Assembly (NCBI GenBank): GCA_022845895.1
Contig: AP025573.1
Location: forward strand, 1,212,501 to 1,276,500
Length of the DNA: 64,000 bases
Source: Lachnospiraceae bacterium
GTDB taxonomy: Bacteria > Bacillota > Clostridia > Lachnospirales > Lachnospiraceae
Direction: 5' to 3'
A program made the translations under genes and the position numbers. The notes beneath the pieces are model-generated. The model saw only the letters and a list, made by a program, of their open reading frames with translations. It made no database searches and was not told where the DNA came from. Of the stretch, positions 15,782 through 23,594 are shown piece after piece. The first letter of the stretch is position 1, and the number at the start of each line of letters is the position of its first letter.

Positions 15782-16117
15782 TTAGCTCCGATTGTTCTTG
15801 AAGAGTTCTGCAAGTGCATAGATGACGAGGACGATAGCCGCGATGACAGCGAGCCACATGATACGGATGTCGATGATTATACCGAGACCTGCCAGGAACC
15901 ACATGAGCGCAATTCCAAAAAAGATCTTGGCTGCATACCTGTAATCGTCATTCCGTTCTTCTTTGGGCTGTCTTGCGAGAGTCCGTTTTTCTTCCTCAGA
16001 AGCGAGCAGATACTTGTTCATGAGTATAGGGCCTCGGTAATGCCAGGCAAATATGCCGTATATAAGGCAGAGTACAGCCAGAAGGGCACATATTACAGTG
16101 ATAATAAGTTCAGCCAT
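15782..16117 (-). CDS. Small membrane protein, DUF3784-like
   Basis: The protein has 111 residues. One helix is at the N-terminus (about 3-25), a polar middle holds NKYLLASEEEKRTLARQ, and a helical hairpin fills the C-terminus (about 62-102). The spacing and the phrase before SEEEK resemble DUF3784, a family of uncharacterised Firmicute membrane proteins. I chose the ATG at 16117, with AAAGGATATTGGA upstream. It is convergent with the membrane MerR gene, only four bases from its stop. Confidence 0.6.
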   Translation of the reverse strand: MAELIITVICALLAVLCLIYGIFAWHYRGPILMNKYLLASEEEKRTLARQPKEERNDDYRYAAKIFFGIALMWFLAGLGIIIDIRIMWLAVIAAIVLVIYALAELFKNNRS

Positions 16118-16311
16118 ATTCCAATATCCTTTCTGCGATATCATGATTTACATATAGAAGCGTTCCTGCTCAATGGCAGAGAAAGCTTATCTTTATTATG
16201 TGACACACCGTCTGAAAAGGCAACGTTTTTCCGAGAATCTGCTTTTCTTCTGCTTCTTTATAGAGTAGAATCATAGTAGCAAAACATAGGATTATACAGG
16301 GAGATGACAAT

Positions 16312-16857
16312 ATGATATTACAGAATGGACGTCCTGCCAAGGCAGAAGGACGGGAAGAAAAGGAAATGAAAACGTATGACGTGCTGGATGAACTTGGCAT
16401 CAAGTATTCGAGGACAGACCACGGACCAGTAGGGACAATAGCAGACTGTCTGGAGGTAGATAAGGTACTCGGCCTCACGATATGCAAGAATCTGTTCTTG
16501 TGCAACCGGCAGAAGACGGCTTTCTACCTCCTTATGATACCCGGGCATAAAACATTGCGGACGAAAGAACTGTCCGCCCAGATTCCTACATCCAGGCTCT
16601 CCTTTGCATCAGGAGACGACATGATAAAATATCTGAACGTTGCACCCGGTTCTGCAACCGTGATGGGGCTCATATATGATACGGACAACCAAGTGCAGCT
16701 GCTCGTGGACGAAGAGATACTACGAGAAGAATACGTGGGCTGCCATCCGTGCGTGAATACATCAAGCCTGAAGCTGCGGACGGAGGATGTGTTTGGAAAG
16801 TTCCTGGAGGCGGTGCATCATGATTATAAGACGGTGGTGTTGGGAGAAGATGTATGA
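16312..16857 (+). CDS. YbaK/ProX-type aminoacyl-tRNA editing protein
   Basis: The protein has 181 residues and belongs to the YbaK/EbsC/ProX superfamily, free-standing relatives of the prolyl-tRNA synthetase insertion domain that hydrolyse mischarged (often Ala-tRNA-Pro) tRNA. Supporting stretches are YDVLDELGIKYSRTDHGP, LTICKNLFLCNRQKTAFYLLMIPG with the conserved Lys, and APGSATVMGLIYD. The ribosome site AGGGAGATG precedes ATG 16312. Its stop overlaps the next start by four bases (ATGA), so the two genes are translationally coupled. Confidence 0.85.
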   Translation: MILQNGRPAKAEGREEKEMKTYDVLDELGIKYSRTDHGPVGTIADCLEVDKVLGLTICKNLFLCNRQKTAFYLLMIPGHKTLRTKELSAQIPTSRLSFASGDDMIKYLNVAPGSATVMGLIYDTDNQVQLLVDEEILREEYVGCHPCVNTSSLKLRTEDVFGKFLEAVHHDYKTVVLGEDV

Positions 16858-17186
16858 CAGAGAGAAATGAAGTGATATCTTATTGTCTGACTTATAAAGA
16901 GGTGTATGAAGACTATCCGTTCCGGGATACGGACTGGTGCGTCATCCGGCACAGGAACAGCAGGAAGGTATTTGCCTGGATCTTTGAAAGGGAAGGCCAT
17001 GTATGGGTTAATGTAAAGTGCAGCCCCGAATGGATAGAGGTGTGGAGACAGACCTTTGCCTCGGTGCTTCCGGCATATCATCTGAATAAAAAGCACTGGA
17101 ATTCCATCATATTGGACGGGACGGTTCCGAAGGAAGAGATATGCAGGATGATAGGCGAGAGCTATGATCTGACGAAAGGAAAATAA
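16854..17186 (+). CDS. MmcQ/YjbR-family protein
   Basis: The protein has 110 residues with the family pattern: an N-terminal EVISYCLTYKEVYEDYPF helix, a beta sheet with KVFAWIFEREGHVWVNVKC, and the C-terminal NKKHWNSIILDGTVPKEEI segment. The fold resembles a small DNA-binding (CyaY-like) domain, but cellular function is not established. It is coupled to the tRNA-editing gene upstream by a four-base overlap. Confidence 0.85.
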   Translation: MTERNEVISYCLTYKEVYEDYPFRDTDWCVIRHRNSRKVFAWIFEREGHVWVNVKCSPEWIEVWRQTFASVLPAYHLNKKHWNSIILDGTVPKEEICRMIGESYDLTKGK

Positions 17187-17195
17187 CGCTTTGTT

Positions 17196-17224
17196 TTGTC
17201 CTTTACGAAAAAGAGTGGTATAAT
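17196..17224 (+). promoter_or_regulatory. Sigma-A-type promoter of the PAP2-kinase gene
   Basis: TTGTCC (17196-17201), 17-base spacer, TATAAT (17219-17224), 37 bases before the start codon of the fusion gene. Confidence 0.65.
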
Positions 17225-17260
17225 AAGACCAAAGTCAGAAGACATTAAGGGTGGGATACC

Positions 17261-18298
17261 ATGACAGGAGACAGGGCAGGAAACAATACAATTCACATAT
17301 GGAAGCTACCGGTGCTGTTCATCGGCCTGGCGGCCTTCGGCCTCCTGCTGGCGGACGTGGCTGGAAGCTATCGCCTGGAGGGCGTAGATACGTTTGTATA
17401 CCGTGTCATCCACAGGCTGCAGTGTCCGTTCCTGACCGGATTCTTCAAAGTGATGACGAATATGGTACATCCGGTCGTGCTGCTTATCATCAGCATGGCG
17501 ATGATACACACGCTCCGGCAGAAGCAGTATCTGATCGCCTTGTTTGCCAACCTCGTCCTGGCGGTACTTCTGGATCTGTCCGCCAAGGGATGGGTCATGC
17601 GGGAGCGGCCGCCGCAGGCAGGAAGGCTCATCGCAGAGACGGGATACAGCTTTCCGAGCGGGCATGCCATGCTGGCTGCTACGTTCTACGGCTTTATCTT
17701 GTTCCTCATATGGCAGACGAAGAAAAGCAGGGCATATAAGATGGCAGGCACGGTAATCTGTCTGGCGGTGATAGCCCTTGTCGCCTTGAGCCGGATATAT
17801 CTGGGCGTGCATTATGCGACAGACGTCGTGGGAGGATTTCTTGCCGGAATGATATACCTTATCATATATACCTCGGTTGCCAGACGCTATTTTGCGAAGG
17901 GGATAGCGTTGCACGGACAGCCGGAGGTGGCGGCCAACCCGCTCTTTAAAAGTTTTGAGTATGCATTTTCCGGCATCATAACCGGGCTTAAGACGGAGCG
18001 GAACATGATGATACATTATTCCGCTCTCGGGCTGGTCGTTGTATTTGGAATCACGCTGAAGCTGACAGTGACAGAGTGGTGCATCTGCCTTATCTTATGC
18101 GCCCTCGTCATCTCGCTCGAACTGGTCAATACCGCGGTGGAAGCCGTTGTCGACTTGGTGACGAAGGAGCAGAGGCGGCGTGCCAAGCTGGCCAAGGACA
18201 CGGCCGCCGGGGCAGTGCTGATTGCGGCTATCACTGCGGCAGTCATCGGAGGAATCATCTTTATTCCGAAGATACTGGCGCTGTTTGCACTAAACTGA
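17261..18298 (+). CDS. PAP2 phosphatase fused to diacylglycerol/undecaprenol kinase
   Basis: The protein has 345 residues. Residues 15-215 are a PAP2 lipid phosphatase with all three motifs: K109-x6-R116-P117, P132-S-G-H135 and S177-R178-x5-H184-x3-D188. Residues 230-345 are a complete DgkA-type kinase with three helices and the ELVNTAVEAVVD signature plus an AKLAKDTAAGAV end. One domain removes phosphate from undecaprenyl (pyro)phosphate-like lipids, the other phosphorylates undecaprenol or diacylglycerol. Both active sites look intact, so the fusion could balance a polyprenol pool at the membrane. The ribosome site is GGTGGGA. It is the first gene before the phasin-like and UbiB genes. Confidence 0.88.
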   Translation: MTGDRAGNNTIHIWKLPVLFIGLAAFGLLLADVAGSYRLEGVDTFVYRVIHRLQCPFLTGFFKVMTNMVHPVVLLIISMAMIHTLRQKQYLIALFANLVLAVLLDLSAKGWVMRERPPQAGRLIAETGYSFPSGHAMLAATFYGFILFLIWQTKKSRAYKMAGTVICLAVIALVALSRIYLGVHYATDVVGGFLAGMIYLIIYTSVARRYFAKGIALHGQPEVAANPLFKSFEYAFSGIITGLKTERNMMIHYSALGLVVVFGITLKLTVTEWCICLILCALVISLELVNTAVEAVVDLVTKEQRRRAKLAKDTAAGAVLIAAITAAVIGGIIFIPKILALFALN

Positions 18299-18327
18299 CC
18301 ATGGCAAAATGAAAGGAGAAAAAGAGG

Positions 18328-18708
18328 ATGGATAACTTAGGTGAAAGCTTGAAAAAGGTAATGCTGGCAGGCGTGGGAGCGCTGGCCACGACAGCGGAGA
18401 AGTCCAAAGAGATTCTGGACGACCTGGTGAAGAAGGGAGAGCTTACGGTTGAGCAGGGCAAAGTGCTCAACGAAGAGCTGAAGCACAATGTGAAAAAGGC
18501 AGTAAAGGAAAATGTCACCGTAAAGGTAAAACCATCTTCCCCGGAGGAGCTGGAGGAGCTGCTTGACAAGATGACTCCCGAGCAGATAGACCAGCTGAAA
18601 GAAAAGCTGGCCGGCCTCGGGCAGACGCCGGCGGAAGAGCCGAAGGATGCCGGGAAGCCGCAGGATGCTTTGGAAGATGAAAAGGACAGCGGAGCGGCAG
18701 ATGAGTAA
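18328..18708 (+). CDS. Phasin-like coiled-coil protein
   Basis: The protein has 126 residues. The N-terminal half is amphipathic helix with LKKVMLAGVGALATTAEKS followed by LDDLVKKGELTVEQGKVLNEEL, a pattern shared with phasin-family and PhaF-like proteins. The C-terminal 60 residues are Glu/Pro/Lys-rich and probably disordered. In clostridia such proteins commonly sit directly before an AarF/UbiB gene, as here, where the reading frames overlap by eight bases. A granule- or membrane-surface role is inferred from the pairing. Confidence 0.75.
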   Translation: MDNLGESLKKVMLAGVGALATTAEKSKEILDDLVKKGELTVEQGKVLNEELKHNVKKAVKENVTVKVKPSSPEELEELLDKMTPEQIDQLKEKLAGLGQTPAEEPKDAGKPQDALEDEKDSGAADE

Positions 18709-20287
18709 AGACGTGCCGGCAGCGTATGGCACCAGGCTGAAAGAGATTATGTCTGTCCTGAAAAAGCATGGCATTGCCAGAGGGGTAACGCCGGAGAAGC
18801 TGCGGCTCATACTTGAGGATCTGGGACCTACTTACATCAAGCTAGGCCAGATTATGTCCATGCATTCCGATGTCCTGCCGAAGAGATACTGTGAAGAGCT
18901 GATGCGGCTTCGCTCAGACGTGAGCCCCATGCCCTTCGCACAGGTAAAAGAAGTTATCGAAATGGCATATAGCTGTCCGTTGACAGAGGTGTTTCAGGAG
19001 GTGGATGAGACACCTCTTGGTTCTGCGTCCATCGCACAAGTACACAAGGCAGTGCTGGAGAGCGGCGAGAAGGTTGTCGTCAAGGTGCAGCGGCAGGGCA
19101 TCTACGGGACGATGTCGCGGGATATCGGTCTGCTGCACCGGGCGGTCAGGTTCCTGCCGCCAGTGAATATGAAAGGTCTGGTGGATCTGGATCTTGTGCT
19201 GGACGAGCTGTGGAACGTAGCCCAGGAGGAGATGAACTTTCTCAACGAGGCGTCCAATATGGAAGAGTTCGGCAAGCTGAACAGGGACGTGGCATTCGTG
19301 GACGTCCCTGTCCTGTACCGGGAATACACGACCGGACAGGTGCTCGTGATGGAATACATCGATGGCTTCGGAATCGATGAGAAGGAAAAGCTCCTGGAGA
19401 ACGGGTATGACCTGGATGAAGCAGGCGCTAAGCTTGCGGACAATTATATAAAGCAGATTATGGAAGACGGCTTCTTCCACGCGGATCCCCACCCGGGCAA
19501 TGTAAAGGTCCGGGATGGGAAGATCATATGGATTGATATGGGCATGATGGGACGCCTTTCCGCCAGGGATAAGGAACTGATCGCAAGGGCGGTGCAGGGC
19601 GTTGCCGTAAATGATGTCGGAGAGATCCTCGAGTCGGTCATGGCACTCGGCGAATTCAAGGAGAAGCCGGACCAGAGCAGGCTCTATGCAGACATCGGCA
19701 ATCTGCTCACAAAGTATGGGACGACAGATATCGGCAAGATAGATATTGCCAGAATCATGGAGGATCTTATGGAGGTGATGAAGGACAATAAGATTATCAT
19801 GCCCCATGGACTGACGATGCTGGCAAGAGGCATGTCTCACATGGAAGGGGTGCTTGCGGATATCAGCCCAAAGATCAACATGGTGGAAGTTGCATCTGCG
19901 AGGCTGGCAGGCAGCCTCCTGTCCTGGGAGAACTGGAAGAAAGAGCTGAAAAGCGGTGGCAGAAGCATCTACCGTTCGATTCACAAGGCGCTGGATATCC
20001 CGGCGCTGGCAGCCGATCTGCTCCGGGGATTCCTGAAGGGACAGAACCGCATCAATCTGGACGTACATGCGACAGAAGATCTGAGCGAGATGCTGACAAG
20101 GCTCATAAAGAAGCTTGTCATGGGCTTCCTCGTGACCGCGCTTCTCATCAGTTCCAGCATTCTTTGTACGACGGATATGAAGCCGAAGATATGGGGGATA
20201 CCCGCGCTTGGGGCATTCGGATATCTGCTGGCTCTGGGGCTTGCTGTCTGGATATTCCTGAGCCATATCCATACGAGAAAAAAATAA
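18701..20287 (+). CDS. ABC1/AarF/UbiB-family atypical kinase
   Basis: The protein has 528 residues. The conserved KxGQ motif (YIKLGQIMSMHSDVLP) lies near the start; the Ala-rich loop is PLGSASIAQVHKA; the lysine motif is VVVKVQRQGI; then FHADPHPGN and WIDMGMMGRL give the catalytic and metal-binding Asp. Two C-terminal helices anchor it in the membrane. UbiB-type proteins support quinone or other isoprenoid-lipid metabolism through ATPase activity. I chose ATG 18701 (GGAGCGG upstream, overlapping the previous stop). The neighbour that handles polyprenyl phosphates fits a lipid role. Confidence 0.9.
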   Translation: MSKDVPAAYGTRLKEIMSVLKKHGIARGVTPEKLRLILEDLGPTYIKLGQIMSMHSDVLPKRYCEELMRLRSDVSPMPFAQVKEVIEMAYSCPLTEVFQEVDETPLGSASIAQVHKAVLESGEKVVVKVQRQGIYGTMSRDIGLLHRAVRFLPPVNMKGLVDLDLVLDELWNVAQEEMNFLNEASNMEEFGKLNRDVAFVDVPVLYREYTTGQVLVMEYIDGFGIDEKEKLLENGYDLDEAGAKLADNYIKQIMEDGFFHADPHPGNVKVRDGKIIWIDMGMMGRLSARDKELIARAVQGVAVNDVGEILESVMALGEFKEKPDQSRLYADIGNLLTKYGTTDIGKIDIARIMEDLMEVMKDNKIIMPHGLTMLARGMSHMEGVLADISPKINMVEVASARLAGSLLSWENWKKELKSGGRSIYRSIHKALDIPALAADLLRGFLKGQNRINLDVHATEDLSEMLTRLIKKLVMGFLVTALLISSSILCTTDMKPKIWGIPALGAFGYLLALGLAVWIFLSHIHTRKK

Positions 20288-20297
20288 AATATGCCTC

Positions 20298-20328
20298 TTG
20301 ACTTTGACGCTGCGTAAAGAAGTATGCT
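20298..20328 (+). promoter_or_regulatory. MerR-type promoter (19-bp spacer) with operator dyad
   Basis: TTGACT (20298-20303) and TATGCT (20323-20328) are 19 bases apart, and the spacer contains the imperfect dyad CTTTGACGC/TGCGTAAAG. This is the classic layout activated by MerR proteins and sits before a MerR gene. Confidence 0.75.
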
Positions 20329-20354
20329 TGCTTTGGATAGAGGAGGTGACGATA

Positions 20355-21122
20355 ATGGAGTATAGTATCAGAGAATTGTCTGACATGGCGGGAGTAAGTG
20401 CACGTACCCTGCGCTATTACGACGAGATAGGGCTCTTGAAGCCGCTCTACACGACGGACGCCGGATACCGCTATTATGGCGGGGATGAGGTGGCGCTGCT
20501 GCAGCAGATTCTTTTTTTCCGTGAGCGGGGCTTTGATTTGAAAAGCATACAGAGCATTCTCTATGAGGACGGTTTTGATATTATGAGCGCATTGGAAGGA
20601 CATCTTCTCGGGCTGGAAGAAGAGCGGAACCATATGGATTCCCTCATTCGGACAGTGAAGCAGACGATTGCGTCAATGAAGGGAGAAGGCAAAATGAGCG
20701 ATAATGAGAAGTTTGCCGCATTCAAAGAGAATATGGTGAAGGAAAATGAAGAAAAGTATGGAGCAGAAGCACGCCGCAGATACGGTGATGAGGCAGTGGA
20801 CACATCAAACCGGAAGGTGATGGACATGACGGAGGAAGATTACGGACACTTTGAAAGCCTCGAGAAAGAGATCCGCAGGCTGCTGAATGAAGGCGTACGC
20901 GCAGGAATAAAGGCGGACAGCGAGGCAGCGGGGCAGATTGCGAAGCTGCACAAAGAGTGGCTCTGTATGACTTGGAAGGAGTACACGCCAGAGGCCCACA
21001 GGAATATCACCCTGATGTACGTGTCAGACGAGCGGTTCCGCTCCTATTATGACAAGGAAGAGCAAGGATGCGCCGCACTGCTAAGAGAAGCGGTGGACAG
21101 ATGGTTGGACGGGCAGGCGTAA
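20355..21122 (+). CDS. MerR-family activator with TipAS-like ligand domain (second)
   Basis: The protein has 255 residues. The DNA-binding domain is YSIRELSDMAGVSARTLRYYDEIGLLKP with GYRYYGGDEVALLQQI; a coiled coil follows, then a helical TipAS-like C-terminal domain (EYTPEAHRNITLMYVSDERF, YYDKEEQGCAALLREAVDRWL). The start ATG 20355 follows GGAGGTGA; upstream in-frame codons overlap the promoter and are not translated. It is probably an autoregulated drug or peptide sensor. The first TipAS regulator at 13866 is only moderately similar, so the two likely see different ligands. Confidence 0.88.
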   Translation: MEYSIRELSDMAGVSARTLRYYDEIGLLKPLYTTDAGYRYYGGDEVALLQQILFFRERGFDLKSIQSILYEDGFDIMSALEGHLLGLEEERNHMDSLIRTVKQTIASMKGEGKMSDNEKFAAFKENMVKENEEKYGAEARRRYGDEAVDTSNRKVMDMTEEDYGHFESLEKEIRRLLNEGVRAGIKADSEAAGQIAKLHKEWLCMTWKEYTPEAHRNITLMYVSDERFRSYYDKEEQGCAALLREAVDRWLDGQA

Positions 21123-21150
21123 GTGTCACGGCATTGTGATTATTTGGCAT

Positions 21151-21179
21151 TTGCAGTACCTTCTGCATGACGGTATAAT
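21151..21179 (+). promoter_or_regulatory. Promoter of the first two-component operon
   Basis: TTGCAG (21151-21156), 17-base spacer, TATAAT (21174-21179), 31 bases before the response-regulator start. Confidence 0.6.
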
Positions 21180-21210
21180 AGAGTTAAGAATCGTGAATCA
21201 GAGGTGTGCT

Positions 21211-21879
21211 ATGCATAAGATAATGATAGTGGAAGATGACGTGGAATTGAATCAAAGCATATCCTATTCCCTTGAGCGGGATGGATATGACACGATATCT
21301 GCACATTCCCTGGAGGAGGCCAAGAGCCTTTTTCTGCAGGAATGTGCAGATTTGGTTCTGCTCGATGTAAATCTGCCGGACGGAGAAGGCTTCTGGCTGT
21401 GCGGATGGATCAAAGGGCAGAGGAAGGTGCCGGTCATCTTCCTCACGGCAAGAGATCTGGAAGAGGATGCGCTCAAGGGATATGAGACAGGAGCGGAGGA
21501 CTACGTGACCAAGCCCTTCTCCATGAACATCCTTTTGAAAAAGATTCATGTCATCTTACAGCGTACAGACACGCAGAGCAGGAACATCTACGACGACGGG
21601 TTCCTGAAGATAGACTTTGACATGGCAAAAGTAGAGGCCGGAGGAAAAGAGTGCATGATTACGCCTACCGAATTCCGGATGCTCCGTCTGTTCTCGGACA
21701 ATGCGGGACGGCTTCTGACGTATGCCGTGCTGTTAGATCAGCTCTGGGACTGTGGCGGCCAGTTCGTGGATAAGCATACGCTGGCGGTGAATGTGAACCG
21801 GCTTCGCAGAAAGATAGAAGACGATAGCCACAAATACATATCTAACGTATACGGGATGGGATACCAATGGCTGAAATGA
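21211..21879 (+). CDS. OmpR-family response regulator
   Basis: The protein has 222 residues. The receiver domain has the acidic pair in IMIVEDDVEL, the phosphoacceptor Asp in ADLVLLDVNLPDGEG, the Thr in VIFLTARD and the Lys in VTKPFS. The C-terminal winged helix ends NVNRLRRKIEDD...VYGMGYQW. The start ATG 21211 follows AGAGGTG. It overlaps the kinase gene by 13 bases. With the ABC exporter downstream it has the arrangement of BceRS-like peptide-antibiotic sensing modules. Confidence 0.92.
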   Translation: MHKIMIVEDDVELNQSISYSLERDGYDTISAHSLEEAKSLFLQECADLVLLDVNLPDGEGFWLCGWIKGQRKVPVIFLTARDLEEDALKGYETGAEDYVTKPFSMNILLKKIHVILQRTDTQSRNIYDDGFLKIDFDMAKVEAGGKECMITPTEFRMLRLFSDNAGRLLTYAVLLDQLWDCGGQFVDKHTLAVNVNRLRRKIEDDSHKYISNVYGMGYQWLK

Positions 21880-22796
21880 TGATGATTCCCGCACTCTGCC
21901 TTGTCATAGCGGCTGCCTGCATGTGGCACAGGATGCGGACGCTTAGGAGAGACATATATACGTTCACAGAAAAGCTGGAGGAGAGCCTGGATGCCATGGC
22001 TGACGGGGAGGAGCTGGAAGAATGCAGTGTCCCGGAAGATACGTTGTGGGGCAAGGTGCACGGTAAGCTTGTAAAGGTAAGCCATATGTGGCATCAGAAA
22101 GACGAGCAGAATAACAGGGAGAAGAGGCAGATAAAAGAGCTCATATCTGATCTGTCCCACCAGACCCGGACGCCCATCGCCAATATGAAGCTGTATCTGG
22201 AGATGCTGCAGGCCGAAGATCTGGACACGGAAAAGGCCAGGGAATTTATCGCAAAGATGGAAGGGCAGACGGAGAAGCTGGATTTCCTGCTTCGTGGCAT
22301 GGTGAAGATGTCCCGGCTGGAGACAGGCATCATTGAGATACGGAGCCAGAGAAATTACATATATGATACGCTTGTCCAGGCCGCCGGTGCCGCGGTGCCG
22401 GCCGCCGAGAAAAAGGGGATAAGGATCTGCGTGGACTGTGGGGAACACATAGAGGCGGACCATGACAGAAAGTGGACGGGAGAAGCGATATATAACATAC
22501 TGGACAATGCCGTCAAGTATACGAAGCCTGGAGGATTAATACAGATACGGGTTGTGGTGCAGGAATTCTTTACGAAGATAAGTATCAGCGACAACGGGAA
22601 AGGGATTGCCCGTGAACGGCAGGCGATTATATTCCAGCGCTTCTACCGGGAACCGGAAGTGCATGAGGAGGAAGGCATCGGCGTGGGGCTCTATCTTGCA
22701 AGGGAGATTATCACCCGCCAGAAAGGGTATATAGAAGTACGGTCCGAAGAGGGGGAAGGTGCAGAGTTCTGCGTCTATCTTCCGAATGGGAAGTAA
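21867..22796 (+). CDS. Sensor histidine kinase with a single short membrane segment
   Basis: The protein has 309 residues. Only one hydrophobic helix (about 6-20) is present and there is no extracytoplasmic domain. The H box is LSHQTRTPIANMKLYLEML (H98), the N box ILDNAVKYT, then ISDNGKGIA and GVGLYLAREI. Kinases without an outside domain usually get their signal through a partner membrane protein, often an ABC exporter; here an ABC pair starts 108 bases downstream. Alternative starts a few codons later are possible because of three adjacent ATGs. Confidence 0.88.
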   Translation: MAEMMMIPALCLVIAAACMWHRMRTLRRDIYTFTEKLEESLDAMADGEELEECSVPEDTLWGKVHGKLVKVSHMWHQKDEQNNREKRQIKELISDLSHQTRTPIANMKLYLEMLQAEDLDTEKAREFIAKMEGQTEKLDFLLRGMVKMSRLETGIIEIRSQRNYIYDTLVQAAGAAVPAAEKKGIRICVDCGEHIEADHDRKWTGEAIYNILDNAVKYTKPGGLIQIRVVVQEFFTKISISDNGKGIARERQAIIFQRFYREPEVHEEEGIGVGLYLAREIITRQKGYIEVRSEEGEGAEFCVYLPNGK

Positions 22797-22822
22797 GACA
22801 GGTACGGAAGGGAAGAGTCACA

Positions 22823-22859
22823 GGTTTGTGATTCTTCTTTCTTGTGAACGGTTTGTGAT
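22823..22859 (+). repeat. Direct repeat before the ABC exporter, candidate response-regulator site
   Basis: GGTTTGTGAT occurs at 22823-22832 and 22850-22859, 27 bases start to start, with a related CTTGTGAAC between them. It lies between the kinase and the ABC genes, where the response regulator would be expected to bind. Confidence 0.5.
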
Positions 22860-22904
22860 ATTTTTCAGATATGCTTGTTGTAAAGAAGGAGGGAGACAGA
22901 AGAG

Positions 22905-23594
22905 ATGGAGACATGGATTGTAAAGACAAAGAATCTGAAAAAGTATTATAAGCTCGGAGACAATACGGTCAAAGCGCTGGACGGCGTGGACTTCCAGGTG
23001 GAGGAAGGCAAGTTTACCGCCATCGTCGGGAAGTCCGGCAGCGGTAAGAGCACGCTGCTGCATATGATAGGAGGGCTGGACGTGCCGACGGACGGACAGG
23101 TCATTGTGGACGGGAGAGACCTGTCGCAGATGAACAGAGAACAGCTCGCTATATTCAGGAGAAGGAAAGTAGGCTTCGTGTTCCAGAGCTACAATCTCGT
23201 ACAGGACCTGAACGTGTATGAAAATGTCATCCTGCCGGTTGAACTGGACGGCGCCCGTGTGGACAAAGCTTTTGTAGATGAAATACTGGACCTGTTGAAG
23301 CTGGATGAGAAGAGGGAGTCGCTTCCGTGTACGTTGTCCGGCGGTCAGCAGCAGAGAGTGGCCATTGCAAGAGCGCTTGCCTCGAAGCCTTCTATCATAC
23401 TGGCAGATGAACCGACCGGCAACCTGGATACGGCCACGAGCCATGATGTGATGGGGCTTCTTCGGGTTGTTGCAAAGCAGTTCCACCAGACGATCGTGCT
23501 CATTACCCACGACTGGGATATCGCGCAGCTGGCGGACAAGATTGTGCGTATCGAGGACGGCAGGATCGTGAAGGGATGTGAACGCCATGCTTAA
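22905..23594 (+). CDS. ABC exporter ATP-binding protein (MacB/LolD type)
   Basis: The protein has 229 residues: Walker [10 protein letters not shown]-loop [18 protein letters not shown], signature LSGGQQQRVAIARALA, Walker [12 protein letters not shown] and H-loop LITHD. This is the standard partner of FtsX-fold permeases. The strong ribosome site GGAGGGAG precedes the start. Its stop overlaps the permease start by eight bases. Together with the two-component genes upstream it probably exports or senses membrane-active compounds. Confidence 0.93.
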   Translation: METWIVKTKNLKKYYKLGDNTVKALDGVDFQVEEGKFTAIVGKSGSGKSTLLHMIGGLDVPTDGQVIVDGRDLSQMNREQLAIFRRRKVGFVFQSYNLVQDLNVYENVILPVELDGARVDKAFVDEILDLLKLDEKRESLPCTLSGGQQQRVAIARALASKPSIILADEPTGNLDTATSHDVMGLLRVVAKQFHQTIVLITHDWDIAQLADKIVRIEDGRIVKGCERHA

